Shown here one piece after another: positions 1-7,825 of a stretch of 34,684 nt of DNA; positions within the stretch are counted from its first letter, which is position 1; every line of letters starts with the position of its first letter. Source of the stretch: Caldilineaceae bacterium (lineage in GTDB: Bacteria; Chloroflexota; Anaerolineae; Caldilineales; Caldilineaceae); the NCBI GenBank assembly GCA_014879855.1, contig JACSRH010000177.1, positions 1-34,684 of the forward strand. The letters are read 5' to 3'. Under the pieces are notes generated by a model. That model had not been told where the DNA came from and searched no databases. It saw only the letters and a list, made by a program, of their open reading frames with translations. A program made the position numbers and the translations under genes.

Positions 1-75
1 ATTGGGAGATTGGAGATTGGGAGATTGGAGATTGGGAGATTGGAGATTGGGAGATTGGAGATTGGGAGAGTGGAG
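1..75. repeat. 15-bp tandem minisatellite, about five copies
   Basis: The unit ATTGGGAGATTGGAG is repeated nearly perfectly from base 1; the last copy differs slightly. A single related piece in the opposite orientation (AATCTCCAATCT) follows at about 95-107. Because 15 is a multiple of three, the repeat stays open on the minus strand and reads LQSPN in the glycosyltransferase frame. The array continues past the window edge, so its copy number is unknown. Confidence 0.95.
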
Positions 76-744
76 TAATTTCTTTGTTCTTGTAATCTCC
101 AATCTTGCCGCTGCCCAAAGACCCACCAGCGTCAGACCTGCGGCCGGCAGCAACAACGCGCTGAAGAGGTAGCTGTACAGTGCAAAGGTGAACGCGGCGA
201 CCATGCCCAGCCACCAGCCCACTCTTGACAGGCGTGTTGCGCCTTGCCAGCCGCGCAGCAGACAATATGCAGCCCAGACCAGCCCCGTCGTCGCGGGCTG
301 AAACATGCGCAGTTCCTGGCTGTACCAGACCAGCACCGGCGCCAGGGCAGCCAAGGTAGCCGCCAGCAGTCCTGTGGCCCGCCCACTCACGCGCCGCACC
401 AGCAGCAGCAGCCCCAGCACGGTCAGCACGCCCAGCAATGCGCCAAGCGTGCGCAGCGCGACATCGTTGTGTTGCAGCCCAAATACTTCGAGCATATTCT
501 GCCAGGCGTGGAGCAACAGGTAATAGCCGGGCGGATGCTTGTCCTTGAGCAGCGTGAAGGTGCTCTGCCAGATGTAGCCGGGGCCATCTTCCGCCCAATC
601 CAGGCTCACGGTTTCGTCGAACCAGAAGGAGTGATAGTCAAGCCGCCAGCAGCGAACCAGGGCGGCAACAAGGAGAATGAGCGCTTCCGGCCAATACCGG
701 CGAACCAATGAGGTCTCCCTAAACTTCACAGCAGTCGTGGTCAT
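1..744 (-). CDS. GT-C family membrane glycosyltransferase (GT39/ArnT-like), partial, runs off left edge
   Basis: An open frame of 248 codons runs from an ATG at 744 to base 1 with no stop, so the C-terminus lies outside the window. The N-terminus has a hydrophobic segment (about residues 19-33) followed by FWFDET at 40-45, the acidic first-loop motif of GT-C enzymes. KHPPGYYLLLH and VWYSQELRMF follow; both recur in the three glycosyltransferases at 3746-10173 (LWYAQEARMY, LWFGQEARPY), so this is a paralogue. These proteins transfer sugars from polyprenyl-phosphate donors on the outer face of the membrane; the substrate cannot be told. After about residue 210 the membrane pattern ends and the frame enters five-residue LQSPN repeats coded by a 15-bp minisatellite, which may have replaced or truncated the native C-terminus. 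No clear ribosome binding site precedes the ATG; a TTG at codon 13 after AGGGAG is an alternative. Confidence 0.82.
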   Translation of the reverse strand, partial: MTTTAVKFRETSLVRRYWPEALILLVAALVRCWRLDYHSFWFDETVSLDWAEDGPGYIWQSTFTLLKDKHPPGYYLLLHAWQNMLEVFGLQHNDVALRTLGALLGVLTVLGLLLLVRRVSGRATGLLAATLAALAPVLVWYSQELRMFQPATTGLVWAAYCLLRGWQGATRLSRVGWWLGMVAAFTFALYSYLFSALLLPAAGLTLVGLWAAARLEITRTKKLLHSPNLQSPNLQSPNLQSPNLQSPN

Positions 745-848
745 GCGTCAAGCACATTTGCTCTCGTGGTGATTTCGTTGCTCCGCGTCAAATCGTTCTC
801 CATCGTAGCGTGAGATGGCAGGCGCGTCAAACAAGACAGCGCATTACG

Positions 849-989
849 TCACGCGACCTGGATTTGCTTGAGTCTTTCCCGCCGGGTCTGCCAGTCCGGC
901 ATTACCTTCTCCAGCAAGGTGTAGAAGCGTTTGCTGTGATTAAGCTCGACCAGGCGACAGCGTTCATGGACAATCAATCGCAGGTCGGG
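849..989 (-). pseudogene. C-terminal remnant of a YgjP/DUF45-type metal-dependent hydrolase
   Basis: On the minus strand 46 codons end in TGA at 849-851. The peptide contains IVHERCRLVELNHSKRF followed by MPDWQTRRERLKQ. This matches the C-terminal end of the YgjP (DUF45, M48-like) family, where the usual sequence is VHELCHL...NHSKRFW...MPDYRERR. The second zinc-binding histidine of HExxH is an arginine here (HERCR). The frame is closed upstream by a TAA at 990-992 lying inside a palindrome, and no start codon or N-terminal part is present. It is therefore a decayed fragment of a gene that is normally about 230 residues. Family recognition is by motif memory only. Confidence 0.72.
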
Positions 990-1002
990 TTATCAACCCG
1001 AC
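984..1002. repeat. Short inverted repeat at the truncation point of the hydrolase remnant
   Basis: Perfect 8-base arms GTCGGGTT / AACCCGAC are separated by ATC. The element contains the stop codon that closes the remnant frame. It is not followed by a T-run on either strand, so a dispersed-repeat origin is more likely than a terminator. Confidence 0.75.
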
Positions 1003-1142
1003 GTGGTTGGTTGAGACCATGGGGCAAGAGGCAATGTCAGGCTGGTAGCTGACCTAAGAAAGGAGGGAGGGGCGCGCCGGATTGGGCGTGGAAAATTTCC
1101 TTGGAGGATTTGCAACAGAGAGGATGACCACAAGCAGCGGCG

Positions 1143-3554
1143 TTATTGGCCTTGCGTCAGCCCCAAATCCTCCACGCGGGCGCGCAGGACAAAGCGGCGA
1201 TACGCGCGCACTTCAGCGAGCAGCGCGTCAAGCTCCTGCCAGAGGGTTTCGGCGTCGCGGTGGGCGACGACCGGCGCGCCGACAGCAATGGACGCGCGGT
1301 CGCCGTCCAGCCATTCGACCAGGCGCAGGATGCCGCGTGCTTCCAACAGCAGCAGCGCCGTGCGCACGACAGCTTCGGTCTGACCGAGCCGCGCGGCCAT
1401 ACGCCCGACGTCGACCACGGCGTCGTGGCTGAGCGCATATTTCGCCATGCCCGCCACCTGTTTGACGACGCCATCGGGCGTATCGTCAGTTGTGGTACGC
1501 CCGCACAGGTAGAGCGTGCGCCCACCACTGCTCGCGGCCAGCCAGTGCAGCACTTCGCCCGACGGCGGGAGGCTCCACAGAATAAGTGGTTGGCCGGCCG
1601 CGGCAGGCACGGCAAAGCGTGGGGCGTAGGCAACGTCCGGGCTGACGCTTCCCAGCCGCGCGCCCTCGGCATACCAGACCGCGCCGCTGGGAAGTTGTGC
1701 GGTAAGCTGCTCCACCTGGCGCAGATCGACTATCTCCAACAGGTCGCGTGCGTCAGACGGGACTTCGACTGCCTGATGGTGCGTCGGACGGTGCGCGACA
1801 TACATCAATTGCAACGTGCGTTCGCCGCGATACTCGTTGGCGCCGAGCGTGTAGACAAAATCCAGCGCGGCGCCAGCGGGCAGTTCGACGTCGCCGCCGC
1901 CAAACCAGACAAGCTCGTGCACGGGCGCGTCCGCGCCGGCCGGGCAGAGGCGCAGCTTGCGATGCGCGCCATCGTTGCCCATGCGCCGGTCGTTGACGAC
2001 AGTCAGGTTGAAGGTGGCAAATCGCGGCGTTGGATTGCCCTGGCCAAAGGGCGCCAGCCGCGCCAGCTCTGCCTCCAGTTCGAGCGACAACGCACTCAGC
2101 GGCGCTTCCACATCAATTTGCAGGCCAGGTTGCAGTGCAGGGTCGCGGTAATGTTCGACTTGCCGGCTCAACTCACGCCGGAACGCGGCGATATTCTCCG
2201 GCAGCAGACTTACGCCCGCCGCGCCCGGATGGCCGCCGTGCGTGAGCAGCAGATGGCTGCAGGCGGCGATCGACGCGCCGATGTCGACGCCAGGGATGCT
2301 GCGAGCGCTGCCGCGCGCCACCTCGCCCGGCGGATTCAGCAGCAGCACCGCAGGTTTGCCAAACTTCTCGACAAGCCGCGAGGCAACAATGCCGACAATG
2401 CCCGCGTGCCACTGGGGATGGGTCAGCACCAGGGCGTTGAAGTCGAGCAGGCTTTGGTCGCGCTCGATCAGTTCCAACGCCGATTTCGTCATCTGGCTTG
2501 TAAGCAGGCGACGCTCCTGGTTGAGACGCTCCAATTTGTTGGCAAGTTGTCCGGCGCGGATCGGGTCGCGTGTGGACAGCAACTCGACGGAGACCGTGGC
2601 GTCGTCCAGCCGGCCGAGCGCGTTCATGCGCGGGCCAAGCTGAAAGCCTATCGACTCCGCGGTCAGTTTGGTCGCATCGACGCGCGAGATCTGCATCAGC
2701 GCCATCAGCCCGACCCGTTTGGTGGTGCGCAGCCGTTCCAGCCCGCGTTGCAACAGATAGCGGGCGTCATTCACCTGTTCGGCAACGTCGGCCACGATGC
2801 CCAGCGCGACGAGGTCGAGCATCTCTGCTTCTTCCCCGCTGCGCCCGGCCAGGTCGAACAGACGCTGCACCAATTTGTAGGCCACGCCGACGCCGGGCAA
2901 CGTGCGCAGCGGATCGCCCTCGGGCAGAAACTTGGGATTGACGATGGCGTCGGCGCGACGCACGCTTTCGACGCCCACCTCAACGGGACTCAGCCCCCAT
3001 AAACGATCGACGCCCGGCGTCAACCCGTGAAACTCTGCGGACAAATCGTGGTGATCCGTAATCACAACCGTCAAGCCGCAATCGCGCGCATAGCCAACCC
3101 CTGCGGCTTCGGCAATGCCAGTGTCGCAGGTCACCAGCACATCCGCGGGAAATTCGGCCAGCTTCTCCTTGAGTTTAGGCACGCGAATGCCGTGGCTCTC
3201 CTCAAAGCGGTTGGGCACATGAAAGTGTACGCGGGCGTCGCCGGCCAAAGTGCGCAGCGCGGTGACGAGGAGCGCGGTGCTGGTCTGCCCGTCTACGTCG
3301 AAGTCGCCCCATACAAGGAAATTTTGCTGGCGGGCAATGGCGTCGTGGAGCAGGCTGGCCGCGGCATCCACGCCGATCAAGGCGGAAGGCGGCGCCGGCG
3401 TATAAGCATCAGCATTCAGAAAAGGGAGGGCCTTGGCCGGTGTGTCGATGCCACGCTGGGCAAGCAATTGCGCCACCAGTGGATGTCCACCGACAGCTGC
3501 GACCAGTTCCGGCGATGGGGTGGCGAGTGGTCTAGTAATCCAGGGTTGCGTCAT
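1143..3554 (-). CDS. recJ: Single-stranded-DNA-specific exonuclease RecJ
   Basis: This 803-residue protein has the hallmarks of RecJ, the 5'-3' single-strand exonuclease that acts in recombinational and mismatch repair. DFDVDGQT (84-91) is the first metal-binding motif, CDTGI (143-147) the next, and VITDHH (164-169) is the DHH motif. LGPRMNALGRLDDA (306-319) and the DHHA1 motif GGHPGAAG (440-447) follow in order. The first motif has V where most RecJ proteins have A (DxDADG). The C-terminal 330 residues form a long extension, partly OB-fold and partly of unknown function. I chose ATG at 3554 (MTQPW); a GTG at 3578 would add eight residues, and neither has a clear ribosome binding site. The gene is divergent from the glycosyltransferase at 3746. 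Confidence 0.95.
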   Translation of the reverse strand: MTQPWITRPLATPSPELVAAVGGHPLVAQLLAQRGIDTPAKALPFLNADAYTPAPPSALIGVDAAASLLHDAIARQQNFLVWGDFDVDGQTSTALLVTALRTLAGDARVHFHVPNRFEESHGIRVPKLKEKLAEFPADVLVTCDTGIAEAAGVGYARDCGLTVVITDHHDLSAEFHGLTPGVDRLWGLSPVEVGVESVRRADAIVNPKFLPEGDPLRTLPGVGVAYKLVQRLFDLAGRSGEEAEMLDLVALGIVADVAEQVNDARYLLQRGLERLRTTKRVGLMALMQISRVDATKLTAESIGFQLGPRMNALGRLDDATVSVELLSTRDPIRAGQLANKLERLNQERRLLTSQMTKSALELIERDQSLLDFNALVLTHPQWHAGIVGIVASRLVEKFGKPAVLLLNPPGEVARGSARSIPGVDIGASIAACSHLLLTHGGHPGAAGVSLLPENIAAFRRELSRQVEHYRDPALQPGLQIDVEAPLSALSLELEAELARLAPFGQGNPTPRFATFNLTVVNDRRMGNDGAHRKLRLCPAGADAPVHELVWFGGGDVELPAGAALDFVYTLGANEYRGERTLQLMYVAHRPTHHQAVEVPSDARDLLEIVDLRQVEQLTAQLPSGAVWYAEGARLGSVSPDVAYAPRFAVPAAAGQPLILWSLPPSGEVLHWLAASSGGRTLYLCGRTTTDDTPDGVVKQVAGMAKYALSHDAVVDVGRMAARLGQTEAVVRTALLLLEARGILRLVEWLDGDRASIAVGAPVVAHRDAETLWQELDALLAEVRAYRRFVLRARVEDLGLTQGQ

Positions 3555-3643
3555 GGTCAGGCTGGCCCTGAGTTGCACTGCTCATATGTTTGAAATTCCG
3601 CTGGACATCACTACTCATTTCTGAAAGAAGCGCAGCAAGTCGT

Positions 3644-3660
3644 GCGCATTGTATATGCGC
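3644..3660. promoter_or_regulatory. Small palindrome in the recJ / glycosyltransferase divergent intergenic region
   Basis: Arms GCGCAT / ATGCGC flank TGTAT between two divergent genes. It could be an operator or chance; no binding protein is known. Confidence 0.3.
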
Positions 3661-3725
3661 GCTGGTGATACGTCAACGTCTCCTGAGTAAACTATCCCCG
3701 CCGAAGTGTTGATCGCGTCATAGCG

Positions 3726-3734
3726 TGGTAAAAT
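3726..3734 (+). promoter_or_regulatory. Possible extended -10 promoter for the glycosyltransferase run
   Basis: TGGTAAAAT fits an extended -10 element (TG, one base, TAAAAT) without a clear -35. Transcription would start near 3741, making the ATG at 3746 almost leaderless. This is a weak call from motif alone. Confidence 0.3.
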
Positions 3735-3745
3735 CGCAAGTTTGT

Positions 3746-5674
3746 ATGATGGCAACAAGCACTTCTGCTCCAACTTCGCGGCCGGCGCGGCTCCTGGTGC
3801 GTCTGGGGATGCTGGCGATTCTGCTGCTCGCTTTTGCGCTGCGCGCCTATCGTCTCGATTTCCAGAGCTTCTGGAGCGACGAAGGCATCAGCCTGCAACG
3901 TGCGGCGCTGGCGCTGCCCGCCATGTTGGACGCCATGCCGGTCGAGCATCTGCCCGGCTACTTTATTTTGTTGCACTTCTGGCTGCCTGCGACCGGCGGC
4001 CACGACTTTGCACTCCGCTTTCTATCGCTCTGGCCCAGCGTGCTGAGCGTCGCCCTGATCTACCGGCTAGGCGTCGATCTCGGCTATCGTCCGGCGGGCG
4101 TTGCGGCCGCGTTGCTGCTGGCGACAAACGGCTTCCAGCTTTGGTATGCACAAGAGGCGCGCATGTATAGCTGGCTGGTGGCCACCTCCCTTCTCTCCAC
4201 AATCGCATTGTGGCGGCTGCTGGAGCTGGACGGGCGGCGCAGAGATCGTGCGCGCTGGGGCTGGGGCATGACCTATGCGCTGGCAACCGCGGCGACCGTC
4301 TACTTGCATCTGTTTGGCGCGTTGACGCCCCTGGCGCAGACGATCTTTATGGCTGGCTGGTTGGCTGTGCGCCGCGATTGGCGCGGCTTTGGGCGCTGGC
4401 TTGTCGCCGCGACAGGTGCGTTGCTGGTGTTTCTCCCCTGGCTGCCGCGCGTATTGGGAATTTTCGCTTTTGGCGGCTGGCGCGACGCGGGCGACCCGGC
4501 GGAAATTCCGTGGCGTTATCTGGCCGCCTTCACCGTCAGCGATGCCATGCCCGATCCGTGGCGCACGCCGTTGGTCTGGCTCTATGCGCTGCTGGCGCTG
4601 GCCGGCTGGCTCTTCTGGTGGCGTGTGCGCCGCAGCGCCGGGTTTTTACTGGCAACCTCCCTGCTGGCGCCTATGCTCGCGGTCATCGCGCTGGCGGTGC
4701 GCAACCCCGATTATCATGAGCGCTACGCCATCGTGGTGGCGGCGCCGCTGCTCTTGTTGGCGGCAGGCAGCGTTGGTTGGCTTGATTGGTCCACATGGCA
4801 GCCGCATCGTGCGCTTTCACGTGCGAACCCAGTAGCTCAGGCGCTGGCAGCAGTGGTGATGGTTGCCCTCGCCGCCCTGAACCTGCTGGCGGTGCAGCGT
4901 CACTACACCGATGTCACGCTCCACAAGCCGGACTTTCGCGGCGCGGCCGCCGCGATCATGGCCGGGCTTGCGCCGGGAGATGTGGTGCTGGTTGATGGGC
5001 CTGACCCGAACAAGGTGTTTCTGCACTATTATACTGGCGCCGCGCCTGTGATCGCAGTCAGCGATCTGGAGCGCGCGCGGCTGGCGGAAGCCGATGCCGC
5101 GCTGCGTGAGCGCACGAACGGCGCACGCCGCGCCTGGGAGCTGCTCTATTTTCACGCGCCGGCCTCGGTTCAGGTCTGGCTGGCAACGCAGGGCTGGGCC
5201 ACAGAACCCAGTTATCACAACGGCATCCGCGTGACGCTCTACGGGCTGGCCCCAGGCAAGGGCGTCACGACGCCGCTGAACATCGCCTTTGGCCCGGACT
5301 TGACTCTGGAGCGCGTTACGCTCGACGCGACAACGCTGCAACCCGGCGATCTGCTGCGTGTGACGACCGATTGGTTCACGCAGGCCGCCGCGCCGGAGTA
5401 TAAGTTCAGCTTGCGCCTGCACGATGCCATGGATTCGCTGGTGCAGAGTGTAGACTACACGCCACAGAATTGGTTTGCGCCTACGAATGTCTGGGTGGTT
5501 GGTCAGCCCGCACGCGACCAACGCGGGTTGCTGTTGTCGCCAGATCTGCCGCCGGGCGACTATCGCCTGACGTTGCGGCTGTACGAACCGGCCACCGGCG
5601 CGCCCGTAATGACCGCGGCCGGTGAGGATGTCCCGCTCGCTACGTTGGCAGTGCGCAAGACAGGGACGCCATGA
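3746..5674 (+). CDS. GT-C family membrane glycosyltransferase (GT39/PMT_2-like) with C-terminal beta domain
   Basis: The 642-residue protein opens with a transmembrane segment (about 18-33) and SFWSDE at 41-46, the loop carrying the GT-C catalytic acid. HLPGYFILLHFW (68-79) and LWYAQEARM (132-140) follow, with roughly ten more hydrophobic segments up to about residue 385. Family members transfer sugars from polyprenyl-phosphate carriers to proteins or surface glycans. The last 150 residues are soluble, rich in beta-prone sequence (PGDLLRVTTDWF; LPPGDYRLTLRLYEP), and resemble the tails of the two downstream proteins, so they probably form an exported sandwich domain. Start options are a GTG at 3725 and ATGs at 3746 and 3749; none has a good ribosome binding site. 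The next frame begins immediately after the stop. Confidence 0.85.
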   Translation: MMATSTSAPTSRPARLLVRLGMLAILLLAFALRAYRLDFQSFWSDEGISLQRAALALPAMLDAMPVEHLPGYFILLHFWLPATGGHDFALRFLSLWPSVLSVALIYRLGVDLGYRPAGVAAALLLATNGFQLWYAQEARMYSWLVATSLLSTIALWRLLELDGRRRDRARWGWGMTYALATAATVYLHLFGALTPLAQTIFMAGWLAVRRDWRGFGRWLVAATGALLVFLPWLPRVLGIFAFGGWRDAGDPAEIPWRYLAAFTVSDAMPDPWRTPLVWLYALLALAGWLFWWRVRRSAGFLLATSLLAPMLAVIALAVRNPDYHERYAIVVAAPLLLLAAGSVGWLDWSTWQPHRALSRANPVAQALAAVVMVALAALNLLAVQRHYTDVTLHKPDFRGAAAAIMAGLAPGDVVLVDGPDPNKVFLHYYTGAAPVIAVSDLERARLAEADAALRERTNGARRAWELLYFHAPASVQVWLATQGWATEPSYHNGIRVTLYGLAPGKGVTTPLNIAFGPDLTLERVTLDATTLQPGDLLRVTTDWFTQAAAPEYKFSLRLHDAMDSLVQSVDYTPQNWFAPTNVWVVGQPARDQRGLLLSPDLPPGDYRLTLRLYEPATGAPVMTAAGEDVPLATLAVRKTGTP

Positions 5675-5788
5675 GTGGTGCGGAGCGCAGATATCCCGTC
5701 TGCAAGTGTAACGGGGACGCGGTGCATTGTTCGGAGTGCAGGCGTTTCCTCTGCCGGCGCGGACAGGGAAATCCGCGCTTCAGGAAAG
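5675..5788 (+). repeat. Degenerate two-copy repeat between the first and second glycosyltransferase genes
   Basis: GTGCGGAGCGCAG (starting near 5678) recurs as GTTCGGAGTGCAG about 52 bases later, and both copies continue into a shared TCTGC. About 18 of the first 26 positions match, and most differences are transitions. In the downstream gene's frame the copies read VRSADIPSAS and VRSAGVSSAG, unlike a normal N-terminus, so I treat the stretch as an inserted repeat lying before the true start. Confidence 0.5.
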
Positions 5789-5797
5789 GTGGATGTG

Positions 5798-7825
5798 GTG
5801 AATCTTCCGTCACAGCCTGAGCGCAGAGCCTGGCTGCCACAATACGACAGAGTTTTACTGCTTGGACTTATCCTCCTAGCCTATCTGCGCGCGGCGATGT
5901 GGCTTGACCAGCAGCCGCTGTGGTGGGATGAGAGCCTGAGTTTGCAGCGCGTCGAGCAACCGCTGGCCGATCTGTTGCGCGGCGTGTTGTGGATCAGCGA
6001 CAACCTGACCAGCATCCCGACGATTGACCAGCATCCGTTCTTCTATTTTCTGCTGCAAGGCATGGTCGTGATGGGCGCGGGCCGCGAGGAATTCGCTGTG
6101 CGCTACGCATCAGTGCTGGCGGCAACGCTTTTCGCACCTGCGATCTGGGTGCTGGCGCGCTGGTTTGTGCGGCGCGAGCTGGCGCCGCCTGCGACGTCCT
6201 GGTTTGCTGTGTTGTTGGCGGCGACCAGCCCCTTCCTGCTCTGGTTTGGCCAGGAAGCCAGACCCTACGCGCTGTGGGCCACACTGAGCGCCCTGTCCAC
6301 CTATCTGCTGCTGCGCGCCACCGAAGGCCAACGCCTCAACCGTCCAGCAGCGGCTGGCTATCTCATTGTGGCGCTGATGGCGCTGGCAACTCATTATTTT
6401 GCCGTGTTCTTGCTGCCTTTCCAGGCGCTGGTCATTGTGGTCTGGGCGTGGCGCAGCCGCCGTTTCTGGGCGGTGGGCGCGGCCCTGGTGCTGCTAGGCA
6501 TCGGCGCGTTCATTGGCCTTTATGCGGCGTGGCTTCTGATCGGTCAGGGCGGCGGCGGCAACTTCTCCGAGATTTCATTGCCGGTTTTGATCCCCGATCT
6601 GGTCAATGCGTTCAGCCTGGGGCTGAGCGTCGATTATGGCGTCGTCTGGTGGATCGACCTGATCTTTGGCGGGCTGGCGCTGATCGGCCTGGGGTGGGGT
6701 TTGCTGCCGCGCCAACGGCTGGCGGCTGGCGGCTGGATCCTGCCCGCCTTCTTCGTGATCGCGCTGGCGCTGCTGCTGGCGGTCAACGTCTACCGCCCGC
6801 TCTACATGACCGCGCGCCATCTGAGCCAGCTCCTCAGCGGCTTTGTCCTGGCGGTGGCAATCGGGTTGGCTGTACTCTGGATGCGCCAACGCATCGTCAC
6901 GGTGCTGCTCATGCTGTTTCTGCTGAGCGCGGTCGGCTACAGCACGCTGAACTACTTCACAGACGAACGCTATGCCAAGGATGACTACCCGCGCCTGGGC
7001 GCTTACATGCAAGAACGCATGATGCCCGGCGACCTGATTCTCTATAACGAAGCGCCCACCAAGCGCATCTTTGAGTACTATGCGCCGCTGGACGCGGTCT
7101 ACGCCGCGATGCGCGGCGGTGCGGAGCTGGCCGTCTTTGGCGCGCCGCTGCTGGACCGCAGCGTCGATGAGACGATTCAGTGGCTCGAAGCTCAGGCGCC
7201 CAACTATCGCCGCATCTGGCTGCTGCGCTCTGGCAATCATGTTGTTCAGGATCCTGATGGGCGCATGGAGCAATGGATGGACGAACATTTCACACTGATG
7301 CGCGATGTCAAGTTCTTCAGCCAATCTTCGCTGCACGTCAAGCTCTATCTGCCGACCATTCCGGTTTTCGAGCAAGGAACGCCAGACATCCAGCATCCGG
7401 TGCTGGCCGAATTTGGCGGGTTGATCCGGCTGGTGGGCTACGACGCGGACCCGCCGCAAGCCGCTGACCTGCCGTCGCAGACGCGGCTGTACTGGCAGGT
7501 GACGGACAAGCCGGAACGTCGCTACCGGTACATCTGGCGGCTGCTGGTGCAGGATGCCGAGGGCAATTACCATCCCCAAGCCATCGTCGAGCGCGAACCC
7601 TATGAAGGCGACGCGCCTACGATCTACTGGGATCCTGGCAAAACCATCATGGAATATGTCGAACAGCCTCCACTTCCAGGTGATGCGCCGCTAGCAGGCC
7701 GTCGCTTCTATGCGCTGGAGCTGTATGATGCCGAGACGCAGGAAAAGCTGCCAGTCACAGCCATCGAAGGCGGCCAGCTTGCGGCTGACGGCGTCACCGC
7801 TTTGTTCCCGGTGGACAGCCCATGA
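5798..7825 (+). CDS. GT-C family membrane glycosyltransferase (GT39/PMT_2-like) with C-terminal beta domain
   Basis: The 675-residue protein has the same plan as its neighbours: a first transmembrane segment, LWWDES at 41-46, IDQHPFFYFLLQ, then LWFGQEARPY, and about ten more hydrophobic segments. Around residue 380 is VNVYRPLYMTARHLSQL, like the substrate-loop region of related enzymes. A soluble tail of about 250 residues follows, including LIRLVGYDADPPQAADLP and TRLYWQV, a beta-rich domain seen again in the next gene. I place the start at GTG 5798 because AGGAAAGG lies eight bases upstream. The frame is open back to 5675, but that stretch is a degenerate repeat. The stop overlaps the next ATG (ATGA), which indicates translational coupling. 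The transferred sugar and acceptor are unknown. Confidence 0.84.
   Translation: MNLPSQPERRAWLPQYDRVLLLGLILLAYLRAAMWLDQQPLWWDESLSLQRVEQPLADLLRGVLWISDNLTSIPTIDQHPFFYFLLQGMVVMGAGREEFAVRYASVLAATLFAPAIWVLARWFVRRELAPPATSWFAVLLAATSPFLLWFGQEARPYALWATLSALSTYLLLRATEGQRLNRPAAAGYLIVALMALATHYFAVFLLPFQALVIVVWAWRSRRFWAVGAALVLLGIGAFIGLYAAWLLIGQGGGGNFSEISLPVLIPDLVNAFSLGLSVDYGVVWWIDLIFGGLALIGLGWGLLPRQRLAAGGWILPAFFVIALALLLAVNVYRPLYMTARHLSQLLSGFVLAVAIGLAVLWMRQRIVTVLLMLFLLSAVGYSTLNYFTDERYAKDDYPRLGAYMQERMMPGDLILYNEAPTKRIFEYYAPLDAVYAAMRGGAELAVFGAPLLDRSVDETIQWLEAQAPNYRRIWLLRSGNHVVQDPDGRMEQWMDEHFTLMRDVKFFSQSSLHVKLYLPTIPVFEQGTPDIQHPVLAEFGGLIRLVGYDADPPQAADLPSQTRLYWQVTDKPERRYRYIWRLLVQDAEGNYHPQAIVEREPYEGDAPTIYWDPGKTIMEYVEQPPLPGDAPLAGRRFYALELYDAETQEKLPVTAIEGGQLAADGVTALFPVDSP

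Larger units (their letters stand above)
745..1142. other. Intergenic stretch between recJ and the left-edge glycosyltransferase
   Basis: About 400 bases lie between the recJ stop and the glycosyltransferase start, both on the minus strand. The only recognisable content is a metallopeptidase remnant (849-989) and a small palindrome (984-1002). No complete gene, RNA gene or convincing terminator was seen in the rest. Confidence 0.7.

Noticed and set aside
1..75. CRISPR array
   Set aside because: The repeat unit is 15 bp and directly tandem, without spacers.
244..711. Plus-strand open frame of 155 codons at the left end
   Set aside because: It is antisense to the partial glycosyltransferase, which has clear GT-C motifs.
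1146..3002. Long plus-strand open frame of about 618 codons
   Set aside because: It lies wholly antisense to recJ, whose motifs are clear. It is arginine- and glutamine-rich with no family pattern, an effect of GC-rich codon use.
5671..5820. Small plus-strand frame starting MSGAERRYPVCKC at the stop of the first glycosyltransferase
   Set aside because: It contains several cysteines but falls in the degenerate repeat, has no ribosome binding site and overlaps the next gene. A zinc-ribbon peptide is not supported.
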